Below are positions 6,218-13,215 of a stretch of 14,589 nt of DNA, piece after piece. The position numbers and the translations under genes are program-made. Source of the stretch: an uncultured Candidatus Saccharibacteria bacterium (GTDB taxonomy: Bacteria; Patescibacteriota; Saccharimonadia; Saccharimonadales; Saccharimonadaceae); the NCBI GenBank assembly GCA_947427985.1, contig CANEKB010000019.1:1-14589 (forward strand), written 5' to 3'. The notes beneath the pieces were generated by a model, which did no database searches, was not told the DNA's origin, and saw only the letters and a list, made by a program, of their open reading frames with translations. Within the stretch, counting starts at the first letter, position 1. The number at the start of each line of letters is the position of its first letter.

Positions 6218-6234
6218 GTTGTAAAAATTACAAC
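6218..6234. repeat. Inverted repeat after the ATPase gene stop
   Basis: GTTGTAA and TTACAAC with a three-base loop begin 3 nt past the minus-strand stop at 6237. There is no T-run, so at best it is a weak terminator or 3'-end stabiliser. Confidence 0.35.
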
Positions 6235-6236
6235 GA

Positions 6237-6989
6237 CTATAAACATTCATTATCGTTAGTAAACAACCGGCGTTGCATAGCAATAGGATCTTCGAGATAA
6301 GTTTTGTAAGTTTGGTAGATCTCGGTATCTTCATAAGCGACGGGCTGAAAGTTGTTGTTTAGGTCGAGGATTTCCCCGTTGAGATAGGAGATTAGGATTG
6401 GCGAATGCGAGGCGATAATAAACTGCGAGCCTTGCTTGGCTAGATTGTCGATATAGCAAAGCAAGGTCATTTGGCGGCTAGGCGAGAGGGCAGCCTCGGG
6501 CTCGTCGAGAATGTAGAGACCGCGCGGCGAAAAGCGATTCTGGACGAGACGCAAAAAGGATTCACCATGCGAACATTCATGAAGATTCCCGCCATAATAC
6601 TGATAGAGCGACCCAGCACCACATTCCTCGCTCAGACGGACGATTTCCGAGGCAACATTATAAAAACTCTCAGCACGAAGGAAAAACTTAGTCCGGGGAC
6701 GGCTATATCTGCTGAGGATAAGATATTCGGAAAGGCCGGAATGTGTGTCCTGGGTGCTGAAATTGAAGTTCTGCGTGCCACCTTCCGGGTTTAGACCGGC
6801 GGCCACCGCAATCGCCTCGATTAGAGTAGATTTGCCCGTGCCGTTTTCACCAATGAAAAAGGTAACTGGTTTACGGAACTTTAGTTCGTTGAATTTTTTA
6901 ATAATAGAGATATTGAAGGGATATTTTTCAAAGCTATCAACTTCTTCTCGATTGAGCTTAATGGACCCGATGAATAAATCTGAATTCAT
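6237..6989 (-). CDS. COG3910-like small AAA/ABC-type ATPase
   Basis: The protein has 250 residues. Walker A is GENGTGKST (47-55), the signature-like region is CSHGES (139-144), Walker B is LYILDEPE (158-165), the D-loop region is AALSP (166-170) and the switch His is H195 in ASHSP. The N-terminal FEKYPFNI, LRAESFYNVA (104-113) and PVAYEDTE (216-223) match my memory of the widespread stand-alone predicted ATPase family COG3910 (AAA_21/SMC-like head, no coiled coil). Its cellular role is not established. Here it is the last gene of lepA-HNH-ATPase and overlaps the HNH gene by 4 bp (ATGA) without a Shine-Dalgarno sequence, so it should be translated by coupling. That tight link suggests the two products act together. 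The base composition of this gene is like the surrounding housekeeping genes, unlike the HNH gene. Confidence 0.85.
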   Translation of the reverse strand: MNSDLFIGSIKLNREEVDSFEKYPFNISIIKKFNELKFRKPVTFFIGENGTGKSTLIEAIAVAAGLNPEGGTQNFNFSTQDTHSGLSEYLILSRYSRPRTKFFLRAESFYNVASEIVRLSEECGAGSLYQYYGGNLHECSHGESFLRLVQNRFSPRGLYILDEPEAALSPSRQMTLLCYIDNLAKQGSQFIIASHSPILISYLNGEILDLNNNFQPVAYEDTEIYQTYKTYLEDPIAMQRRLFTNDNECL

Positions 6990-7867
6990 AATTTGTTACT
7001 TTTACCAACATTACACCGTTCGCATAGAGTTTGCAAATTATTCATTGTAGTTTTACCGCCCTTAGATACTGGCACAATATGGTCAACGTGCAGTTTTACG
7101 CCATCTTTTTTAGCTGCCCCACATATACAACACTGGAAGTTATCCCGCCTCAGTACATCGTATCGTAGACTATCACTCATTAATGACCGCTCATACCGGG
7201 CACTAATTTTATAGTTTTGCTTCTTTAGCCATCTTTTATAGATATATGCAAGATCGCCATAATCATACTCTCCCGTTTTTCGATAAACATTCTTGCCGCG
7301 CGGACTGCTATAGTAGATTTCGATTTTAGCAATGACACTAGATGGATCCTTTATCGTTTTACGTTTTACCAATTTCCGTTCATATCTCCTAAACTTGCGA
7401 CGACTAAGCTTTTTCTGTTTCAGTAGATCTTTAGCGGTTTCAAAATCAAGCAAGTTCACCTCTTGAATGTATTCATGATAGCATCGCATTGTCTTTATAG
7501 CCAACGCGATATCATCCCTTAATCCGCCTATGTTCTGTTCAACATAATATCCAATCACATCTTCGCCAAATGTTTTACGATATTTCTGGAGCGACCTCAC
7601 TGGCGCCATGATATTATACTTATAGTTACTCAGCGAAGTTATATTATACTTAGAGTTGATTTCCCTCAAATGGCAATAGTTTTCACTGATACGCGCAACT
7701 TTTTTATAAATTTTACTAGCATGGCGTCGATATAGGAATTGTAGAATTCCGACAAAAAATCGCACAATAGTAACAAACAATATTACTGTAGCGATAATTA
7801 CTAGGCAACCAAAAAAGATAGTTTCACCATCACGCTGAAAAAACCATTCGAAGAAATCCCGCTGCAT
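6986..7867 (-). CDS. Membrane-anchored HNH endonuclease
   Basis: The protein has 293 residues. One hydrophobic helix at about 16-46 is followed by basic residues (YRRHASKIYKK), predicting the bulk of the protein in the cytoplasm. Residues 50-235 are a basic, largely helical middle part that I do not recognise. The C-terminus (about 236-293) is a clear HNH domain (PF01844): zinc pairs C246/C249 and C282/C285, HVDH (260-263) with catalytic His263, N277 and a closing NVGKS. All key residues are present. The start lies 3 nt after the lepA stop, with no Shine-Dalgarno sequence, and the stop overlaps the ATPase gene. Hand counts of three lines give about 30-35 % GC against about 50 % in a lepA line, which hints at horizontal acquisition. 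A DNA-targeting defence nuclease is a reasonable inference; the target is unknown. Confidence 0.88.
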   Translation of the reverse strand: MQRDFFEWFFQRDGETIFFGCLVIIATVILFVTIVRFFVGILQFLYRRHASKIYKKVARISENYCHLREINSKYNITSLSNYKYNIMAPVRSLQKYRKTFGEDVIGYYVEQNIGGLRDDIALAIKTMRCYHEYIQEVNLLDFETAKDLLKQKKLSRRKFRRYERKLVKRKTIKDPSSVIAKIEIYYSSPRGKNVYRKTGEYDYGDLAYIYKRWLKKQNYKISARYERSLMSDSLRYDVLRRDNFQCCICGAAKKDGVKLHVDHIVPVSKGGKTTMNNLQTLCERCNVGKSNKL

Positions 7868-7870
7868 ATA

Positions 7871-9649
7871 CTAATCGCGTTTCAGCATGACCGTAAAGGC
7901 TTCCGAAGGGATATCGATTTTGCCGAAGCGTTTCATGCGAGCTTTGCCTTTCTTCTGCTTGTTGAGAAGTTTTGCCTTACGATCACGGTCGCCAGTGTGA
8001 ATCTTCACGGTAACATCCTTGCGATAAGCACCAATGGTTTCGCGAGCAATAATTTTTGCACCAATCGCAGCCTGAAGCGCAACCTCAAAGTTTTGGCGCG
8101 GGATAACTTCTTTTAGCTTCTTTGTCAATTCGCGGCCAAGCGCGTCGGCTTCGGTACGGTGACACATAATACTAAGCGCATCCATACGATTCCCCGCCAC
8201 AAGAAAATCGAGCCGGACCAAATCTTCGGGGCGGTAGTCGGAGAGTTCGTAGTTAAAGCTAGCATAGCCCGAAGTAATCGACTTAAGTTGATCATAAAAA
8301 TCCGTCAAAAGGTTTGCCATTGGCGCTTCAAAATCAATCACGGCACGATCTTCAATATAACTAAGGTTAGTCTGGTGGCCACGTTTTTCGTTAATAAGAC
8401 CAAGTACGCCGCCAATCATAGAACTCGGCAAGATAATCTCGCCCTTCACCCAGGGCTCACGAATCTCCGCAACTGTCGATTGATCCGGCAAATCGGAAGC
8501 CGAACGAATATTTAAATCAGTACCATCATTCAGAGTAACTTCGTAGTTTGTGCTCGGATTCGTAATAACAAGATCAAGGTTAAATTCGCGCTCGAGGCGT
8601 TCTTTAATAATATCCATATGGAGCAACCCAAGAAAACCGATCCGAAGGCCAAAGCCGAGCACTGGCGAATTTTCCGGTTCAAAATGGAGCGCCGAGTCAG
8701 ACAACGCCAGCTTCTCGACAGCGTCTTTTAGCTCCTGGTATTGGTCGTTCGAAACTGGGAAAAATCCGGCATAGACAAACGGCAAAACATTTTTATAGCC
8801 CGGCAGTGGAGTGCTAGCGGGAGCCTTGGCGAGCGTGACCGTATCGCCAACTTTTGCTTCGCGAGTAGTCTTAAGATTAGTGACGATATAGCCAATCCCA
8901 CCGGCTTGGAGGCTAGGTGCAGGAGTCATCTTTGGTGTAAGTGCACCAACCTCAAGCGCAATACCGTTTGTCTCGGCCGCCATCATGCGAATCTCAGAAT
9001 TTTTAGGAATTTCGCCCTCAAAAACACGTACGTAGAGAATAACCCCACGGTAGTCATCAAAATATGAGTCGAAAATTAGCGCCCGAGTATCATTAAGCTC
9101 GGCTGCACGTGGCGCCGGCGCGGATTCGACGATCCGGTCAAGCACTTTATCAACATTGTAGCCAGTCTTACCAGAAACTGGGATAATTTCTTCGGGCTTG
9201 CAACCGAGAAGGTTCACAATTTGCGCAGTAACCTTCTCAACATCAGCTGCTGGAAGGTCAACTTTATTAATTACTGGGATAATATACAAATCCTGCTCAA
9301 GAGCGAGATAAACATTAGCAAGGGTCTGCGCCTGAATACCTTGGGTTGCATCGACAACAAGCACCGCCGTCTCGACCGCCTGAAGTGAACGCGAAACTTC
9401 GTAAGAAAAATCAACGTGGCCTGGAGTGTCAATCAGATTAAGCTGATACCCCTTCCAATTCATCTGTACTGGAGCGAGTTTGATCGTAATCCCCTTTTCA
9501 CGTTCAAGTTCCATCGAATCAAGCAACTGAGACTTCATTTCACGAGCTGAGACAGTGCCAGTTAATTCCATCATGCGATCAGCAATAGTCGATTTACCAT
9601 GATCAATATGAGCGATAATGCAGAAATTACGAATTTTAGCGAGTTCCAT
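7871..9649 (-). CDS. lepA: Elongation factor 4 (LepA)
   Basis: Ribosome-bound GTPase, proposed to back-translocate or help initiation under ionic stress. The protein has 592 residues, close to the usual length of about 600. GTPase motifs: G1 AHIDHGKST (13-21), G3 DTPGH (74-78), G4 NKVD (128-131), and SGKTG as the G5 region. The EF-G-like domains follow, and the LepA-specific C-terminal domain ends KAKLLNKQKKGKARMKRFG plus a short tail, as in other EF4 proteins. The start is set by TGCTATAAT, which ends 8 nt upstream, predicting a leaderless mRNA. It diverges from tilS over a 39-bp gap. The HNH and ATPase genes follow immediately and would be co-transcribed. Confidence 0.97.
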   Translation of the reverse strand: MELAKIRNFCIIAHIDHGKSTIADRMMELTGTVSAREMKSQLLDSMELEREKGITIKLAPVQMNWKGYQLNLIDTPGHVDFSYEVSRSLQAVETAVLVVDATQGIQAQTLANVYLALEQDLYIIPVINKVDLPAADVEKVTAQIVNLLGCKPEEIIPVSGKTGYNVDKVLDRIVESAPAPRAAELNDTRALIFDSYFDDYRGVILYVRVFEGEIPKNSEIRMMAAETNGIALEVGALTPKMTPAPSLQAGGIGYIVTNLKTTREAKVGDTVTLAKAPASTPLPGYKNVLPFVYAGFFPVSNDQYQELKDAVEKLALSDSALHFEPENSPVLGFGLRIGFLGLLHMDIIKERLEREFNLDLVITNPSTNYEVTLNDGTDLNIRSASDLPDQSTVAEIREPWVKGEIILPSSMIGGVLGLINEKRGHQTNLSYIEDRAVIDFEAPMANLLTDFYDQLKSITSGYASFNYELSDYRPEDLVRLDFLVAGNRMDALSIMCHRTEADALGRELTKKLKEVIPRQNFEVALQAAIGAKIIARETIGAYRKDVTVKIHTGDRDRKAKLLNKQKKGKARMKRFGKIDIPSEAFTVMLKRD

Positions 9650-9657
9650 ATTTTCTA

Positions 9658-9666
9658 ATTATAGCA
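9658..9666 (-). promoter_or_regulatory. Extended -10 promoter of lepA
   Basis: The minus strand reads TGCTATAAT, 8 nt before the ATG. Its -35 region would lie at about 9681-9686, beyond the tilS -10, so the two divergent promoters are interleaved. Confidence 0.75.
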
Positions 9667-9671
9667 TAATT

Positions 9672-9680
9672 TGATATAAT
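9672..9680 (+). promoter_or_regulatory. Extended -10 promoter of tilS
   Basis: TGATATAAT ends 8 nt before the tilS ATG. Its -35 region would fall on 9652-9657, on the other side of the lepA -10. An AGGA lies before the ATG but should be upstream of the transcription start. Confidence 0.7.
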
Positions 9681-9688
9681 TAGGAAAT

Positions 9689-10588
9689 ATGGCGAAAATG
9701 ATTCTAGCGGTATCGGGCGGTGTAGATTCAATGGTGTTGCTAGACATGGTTTGCCGCACCGAGAGGATCGCGATGAAGGGCCTAGTAGTCGCGCACTTCG
9801 ACCATGGAATTCGAGAAAACTCGCACGAGGACGCCAGGTTTGTGAAGGAAAAGGCGGCAGAATATGGAGTAGAGTTTCGCGAGAAACGAGTAGAGTTAGG
9901 CGAAGGAGCGTCCGAAGCTGAAGCGCGCGGGAAACGATATGATTTTTTAGGTCGGCTAGCGGAAGAACTAGACGACGGATGCGGAGTAGAAATCTGGACG
10001 GCACACCATCTCGATGACCTAATCGAGACAGTAATAATTAATCTCCTGCGCGGTACTGGCTGGCGAGGACTCGGCGCACTCGATACTCGCGGGATACGAC
10101 GACCATTCCTAGAAACAGAGCTGTTTTACGAGCCAATGGATAAAGCGGCAATTTTTGAATACGCCGCAAAGCGCCGGCTAGAATACCGTGAAGACCCGTC
10201 GAACTCATGGGATGAATATCTTCGCAATCGCATACGTCACCAGATGAATAATTCCCCACTGGATTTCGAACAAAAACTGAGAGTTTGGCGACTCTGGCAG
10301 AAGCAAAAAGCTCTGCGTCAAGAAGTTGATCTGATCATCAACGGAGTTTTGCCGGCAACAGGCGAAGAATGGGAGCGGAAGTGGTTCCGAGAACTAGACG
10401 GGGATAAACTTGACCGCAATTTAAGCCTAGAGCTGCTACGCGCCGGAACGATCCGGGCAGGAATTTCGGCTACCAGGCCACAGCTCGAAAATTTCCGCCA
10501 AGCGATTATCGACTACCTACCCGGAAAGAGTTTTAACCTGCCGGGAGATAGGCTAGTGAAATTCACGAAAAATAGTTTTCAGCTGTAA
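9689..10588 (+). CDS. tilS: tRNA(Ile)-lysidine synthase TilS, short form
   Basis: Attaches lysine to C34 of tRNA-Ile(CAU) with ATP, so that it reads AUA instead of AUG; acts in the cytosol. The protein has 299 residues. The PP-loop is SGGVDS (9-14), followed by AHFDHGIREN (35-44), HHLDDLIET (106-114, usually HHxDDQAET), RGTGWRGL (121-128) and REDPSNSWDEYLRNRIRH (167-184), all in the family order. At 299 residues it is far shorter than E. coli or Bacillus TilS (about 430-470), so the C-terminal tRNA-binding domains are missing or reduced, as in short forms such as Aquifex. The ATG follows an extended -10 by 8 nt. galU lies 53 bp downstream with its own promoter. Confidence 0.93.
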   Translation: MAKMILAVSGGVDSMVLLDMVCRTERIAMKGLVVAHFDHGIRENSHEDARFVKEKAAEYGVEFREKRVELGEGASEAEARGKRYDFLGRLAEELDDGCGVEIWTAHHLDDLIETVIINLLRGTGWRGLGALDTRGIRRPFLETELFYEPMDKAAIFEYAAKRRLEYREDPSNSWDEYLRNRIRHQMNNSPLDFEQKLRVWRLWQKQKALRQEVDLIINGVLPATGEEWERKWFRELDGDKLDRNLSLELLRAGTIRAGISATRPQLENFRQAIIDYLPGKSFNLPGDRLVKFTKNSFQL

Positions 10589-10606
10589 AGTTATTCCCGC
10601 GAAGTA

Positions 10607-10632
10607 TGCTATAATAACAGCAAATAAGTGGA
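10607..10632 (+). promoter_or_regulatory. Promoter and ribosome binding site of galU-like gene
   Basis: TGCTATAAT (10607-10615) predicts a start near 10622. GGAG (10629-10632) lies 9 nt before the ATG at 10642. Unlike tilS, lepA, murB and murA, this gene has a short leader with a Shine-Dalgarno sequence. Confidence 0.65.
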
Positions 10633-10641
10633 GTTTGAGTA

Positions 10642-11478
10642 ATGATTACAAAAGCAATTATTCCGGTAGCGGGTTGGGGCACACGTAGACTGCCGATCAC
10701 GAAGGTGATTGAGAAATCGATGTTACCAGTAGGAGATCGACCACTGGTGGATTATTCAGTACAAGAACTGATTAAGGCCGGGGTGACCGATATCTACATG
10801 GTAATCTCGAACGTCGAACCATGCCAGGTGAAGGCTTTCTATCAAGATAATCTTGCGCTTAATACATATTTAACCGAACGCGGCAAAGCTGACCGACTAG
10901 AATTAGCAAAAACTCTACCGGATAATGTAAAAATTCATTACATTACACAAGATCCGTCCGGAAAGTACGGTACGGCTGTTCCTATTGCGATGGTGGTTGA
11001 GGAATACAACATCGACGAGCCAGTGTTGGTTTTCATGGGCGACGATTTCATTTGGAATCCAGGTGGAAAATCCGCCGCCTCCGCATTGCTAGAGTCGCTA
11101 GAGGGGGAGGAAGATTCAGCAATCTTCGGTGCGCAGATCCCACAAGAAGAAGTGAGCCGTTACGGAGTTTTTTCGGTAAAGGATGGACTACTAACTGAAG
11201 TAATCGAAAAACCAAGCGTCGATGAAGCACCATCAAACCTTATTAACGTAAGTAAATACGTAATGTCACCGAGTCTCCTGCGCGAGATTGTTAGTTATGT
11301 GAATTCAAATAATTTTGGCCCGACCGATCAGGAATATGTCGTAACCGACCCGATTATGAGCTATCTTCAGAAAGGCGGTATTATGCATGTCGCGACGACC
11401 GACGGAGAGTATCTTGATGGTGGCACAGTGCAGGGATGGCTACATGCTAATAACGTTGTTTGTGGCGGAGAGAAATAA
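10642..11478 (+). CDS. galU: UTP-glucose-1-phosphate uridylyltransferase (GalU-like)
   Basis: Nucleotidyltransferase that makes UDP-glucose (or a related NDP-sugar) from UTP and sugar-1-phosphate for envelope glycans. The protein has 278 residues. The N-terminal nucleotide loop is PVAGWGTRRLPITK (8-21), followed by KSMLPVGDRPL (25-35), the GKYGTAVPI loop (107-115), the metal-binding FMGDD (131-135), VIEKP (187-191) and EYLDGGTVQGWLHAN (256-270), all in GalU order. Deviations from textbook GalU (GxGTRxLPxTKxxPKEMLP becomes EKSMLP; the usual GLGHA is GKYGTA) mean that the exact sugar is uncertain. Length fits the family. Its product could feed glycan synthesis alongside the MurA-like enzyme encoded next. 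Confidence 0.85.
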   Translation: MITKAIIPVAGWGTRRLPITKVIEKSMLPVGDRPLVDYSVQELIKAGVTDIYMVISNVEPCQVKAFYQDNLALNTYLTERGKADRLELAKTLPDNVKIHYITQDPSGKYGTAVPIAMVVEEYNIDEPVLVFMGDDFIWNPGGKSAASALLESLEGEEDSAIFGAQIPQEEVSRYGVFSVKDGLLTEVIEKPSVDEAPSNLINVSKYVMSPSLLREIVSYVNSNNFGPTDQEYVVTDPIMSYLQKGGIMHVATTDGEYLDGGTVQGWLHANNVVCGGEK

Positions 11479-11506
11479 GGCTAGATAGCTAGTTAATCTG
11501 GGGTTT

Positions 11507-11524
11507 TGATATCACCGGATGGAT
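11507..11524 (+). promoter_or_regulatory. Putative operator 1 of XRE-murA
   Basis: This 18-mer matches the motif in operators 2 and 3 at 15 of 18 positions; all three differences are G here. It points toward operator 2 in opposite orientation, forming an inverted pair with 16 bp between them. Confidence 0.6.
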
Positions 11525-11540
11525 GTTCTGAAAAATGATT

Positions 11541-11558
11541 ATTCATCTGGTGATATAA
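11541..11558 (-). promoter_or_regulatory. Putative operator 2 overlapping murA -35 region
   Basis: Read on the minus strand this is TTATATCACCAGATGAAT, identical over 18 bp to operator 3. It covers the place where the -35 contacts of the murA promoter should be (about 11543-11548), as expected for a repressor site. Confidence 0.65.
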
Positions 11559-11562
11559 AGTA

Positions 11563-11571
11563 TGGTATAAT
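11563..11571 (+). promoter_or_regulatory. Extended -10 promoter of XRE-murA
   Basis: TGGTATAAT ends 6 nt before the ATG at 11578, so transcription should begin at or next to the A of the start codon. There is no Shine-Dalgarno sequence. Confidence 0.75.
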
Positions 11572-11577
11572 AGAACC

Positions 11578-13212
11578 ATGAAACGAAATAGGCAAGACCC
11601 AAGTTACCAGGAAGCAATCGGGCGTGTAGTCGAGCGATTACGCACGGAGAAAGGCTGGACGCAGGCACAGCTGGCCGAGGCGATCGGCACGAGTCAATCA
11701 GCGATCCACCGCATTGAGAAAGGCCGACAGAATATTTCCCTCGATTTAACGAAAAAACTTTCAGCGGCACTAGGTGGACAAATTCTCTCTGTTAATGACA
11801 GTGTTACTCAGAGCTACTCCATCCACGGTGGCAAGGAGCTCCATGGCGAAGCGACAATTAACACAAGTAAAAATGCAGCAGTGGCCTTGTTGTGTGCCTC
11901 ATTACTAAATTCTGGAACAACCCGGCTGAAACACCTTGCCCGGATCGAAGAGGTCTTCCGAATTATTGAAGTTCTGGAGTCAATCGGTGTGAAGTGCCGT
12001 TGGATTAACGACAATCGTGATCTAGAAATTATATCACCAGATGAATTAAGTATTGACAGCATAAACGTCGAGGCGGCACGTAAAACTCGGTCGATTTTGA
12101 TGCTGATGGGGCCACTATTACATAAGTTCAAGAAGTTCCGTTTACCTTACGCTGGGGGATGCACACTCGGGACGCGTACGATCGAGCCACACCTCAGGGC
12201 GCTTTCGGCTTTTGGGCTAAAAGTGGATGCGACAAATTGTAGCGGGTTCTATGAGGCGACCGTAGCGCCGCTCAAGCCAACCATGAAGCCTGAAGGAATG
12301 AACCCAGGACGGAAGCCAGAGCGCGACAAAGCACCATATATCGACCAGGTTGAGGCGCCATTTCCACCGAAGCAAATTGTTTTGATTGAGCGAGGTGATA
12401 CAGTGACCGAAAACGCCTTGATGGCGGCAGCGCTTTATCCAGGAGAAACAACAATCGTTGGCGCATCATCAAATTATATGGTGCAAGATCTTTGCTTCTT
12501 TTTAGAAAAGCTTGGAGTCAAAGTGCGCGGAATTGGCTCAACGACACTCGTCGTACGCGGCAAAGCTGAAATTCGTACTGAAATAGAATACTCACCGGCA
12601 GAAGATCCAATCGAAGCAATGTCGTTTATCGCAGTCGCGCTCGTAACGAAATCTTGTTTAACAATTCGTCGAGCACCGGTTGAGTTTCTTGAAATTGAGC
12701 TAGAAATCCTGAAGAGTATGGGGGCAAAGATTGATCGCTCACCAGAATACTATAGTGCTAACGGACGAACGCGCTTAGTGGATTTGAAAATCCGAAAAGC
12801 AGATTTAGTTGCACCGACTGATAAAATCGCGCCGATGCCCTTCCCTGGCCTCAACATCGACAATCTACCATTTTTTGGGGTGATTGCGGCGACGGCGAAA
12901 GGCAGAACACTGATTCATGATTGGGTATTTGAAAACCGTGCGGTATATTTAACTTATTTAGAGAATCTTAATGCGAAGGTGGAACTCCTAGATGCTCACC
13001 GCGTCTATATAGAGGGGCCGACGAATTGGCGCGCAGCAGAGCTCGTCGCACCGCCAGCTTTGCGCCCAGCAGTGGTTGTGATGATTGCTATGCTTGCAGC
13101 CCCGGGAAATTCAATTCTAAGAAACATTTATTCAATTAACCGTGGGTATCAGGATTTTGCAACACGATTAAATTCGCTCGGAGCAAATATTAAACCACTG
13201 ATGGGGATTTAG
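11578..13212 (+). CDS. XRE helix-turn-helix fused to MurA-like enzyme
   Basis: The protein has 544 residues. Residues about 11-67 are an XRE/Cro-type helix-turn-helix (TQAQLAEAIGTSQSAIHRIE, 28-47). Residues about 78-544 are an enolpyruvyl transferase of the MurA/EPSP family, which adds enolpyruvate from PEP to UDP-GlcNAc as the first step of peptidoglycan synthesis. Conserved: SKNAA (97-101), GGCTLGTR (193-200) with catalytic Cys195, NIDNLP (426-431) with the Asp of the active site, FENR (451-454), and SINRGYQDF (519-527). Divergent: an insert of about 30 residues (about 233-263), SVGATEN replaced by DTVTEN, NAAxEPE replaced by GASSNYM. It could be the housekeeping MurA or a diverged paralogue. 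The motif pair upstream and the internal copy suggest that the fused domain controls this gene's own transcription. A SUKH/TPR gene follows after 3 nt. Confidence 0.88.
   Translation: MKRNRQDPSYQEAIGRVVERLRTEKGWTQAQLAEAIGTSQSAIHRIEKGRQNISLDLTKKLSAALGGQILSVNDSVTQSYSIHGGKELHGEATINTSKNAAVALLCASLLNSGTTRLKHLARIEEVFRIIEVLESIGVKCRWINDNRDLEIISPDELSIDSINVEAARKTRSILMLMGPLLHKFKKFRLPYAGGCTLGTRTIEPHLRALSAFGLKVDATNCSGFYEATVAPLKPTMKPEGMNPGRKPERDKAPYIDQVEAPFPPKQIVLIERGDTVTENALMAAALYPGETTIVGASSNYMVQDLCFFLEKLGVKVRGIGSTTLVVRGKAEIRTEIEYSPAEDPIEAMSFIAVALVTKSCLTIRRAPVEFLEIELEILKSMGAKIDRSPEYYSANGRTRLVDLKIRKADLVAPTDKIAPMPFPGLNIDNLPFFGVIAATAKGRTLIHDWVFENRAVYLTYLENLNAKVELLDAHRVYIEGPTNWRAAELVAPPALRPAVVVMIAMLAAPGNSILRNIYSINRGYQDFATRLNSLGANIKPLMGI
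12029..12046 (+). promoter_or_regulatory. Putative operator 3 inside XRE-murA
   Basis: Exact 18-bp copy of operator 2 in inverted orientation, lying in codons 151-157 about 480 bp downstream. It could support DNA looping or act as a roadblock. Chance occurrence of an exact 18-mer within this one gene is very unlikely. Confidence 0.55.
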
Positions 13213-13215
13213 CGA

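Noticed and set aside
6237..7867. Naming the HNH/ATPase pair as Septu.
   Set aside because: The gene order is reversed, the ATPase is short and looks like COG3910 rather than PtuA, and the nuclease has a membrane helix that I do not associate with PtuB.
11507..11558. The inverted pair before murA as a galU terminator.
   Set aside because: The loop would be long and no T-run follows the 3' arm; the exact extra copy inside the gene also points to a binding site.
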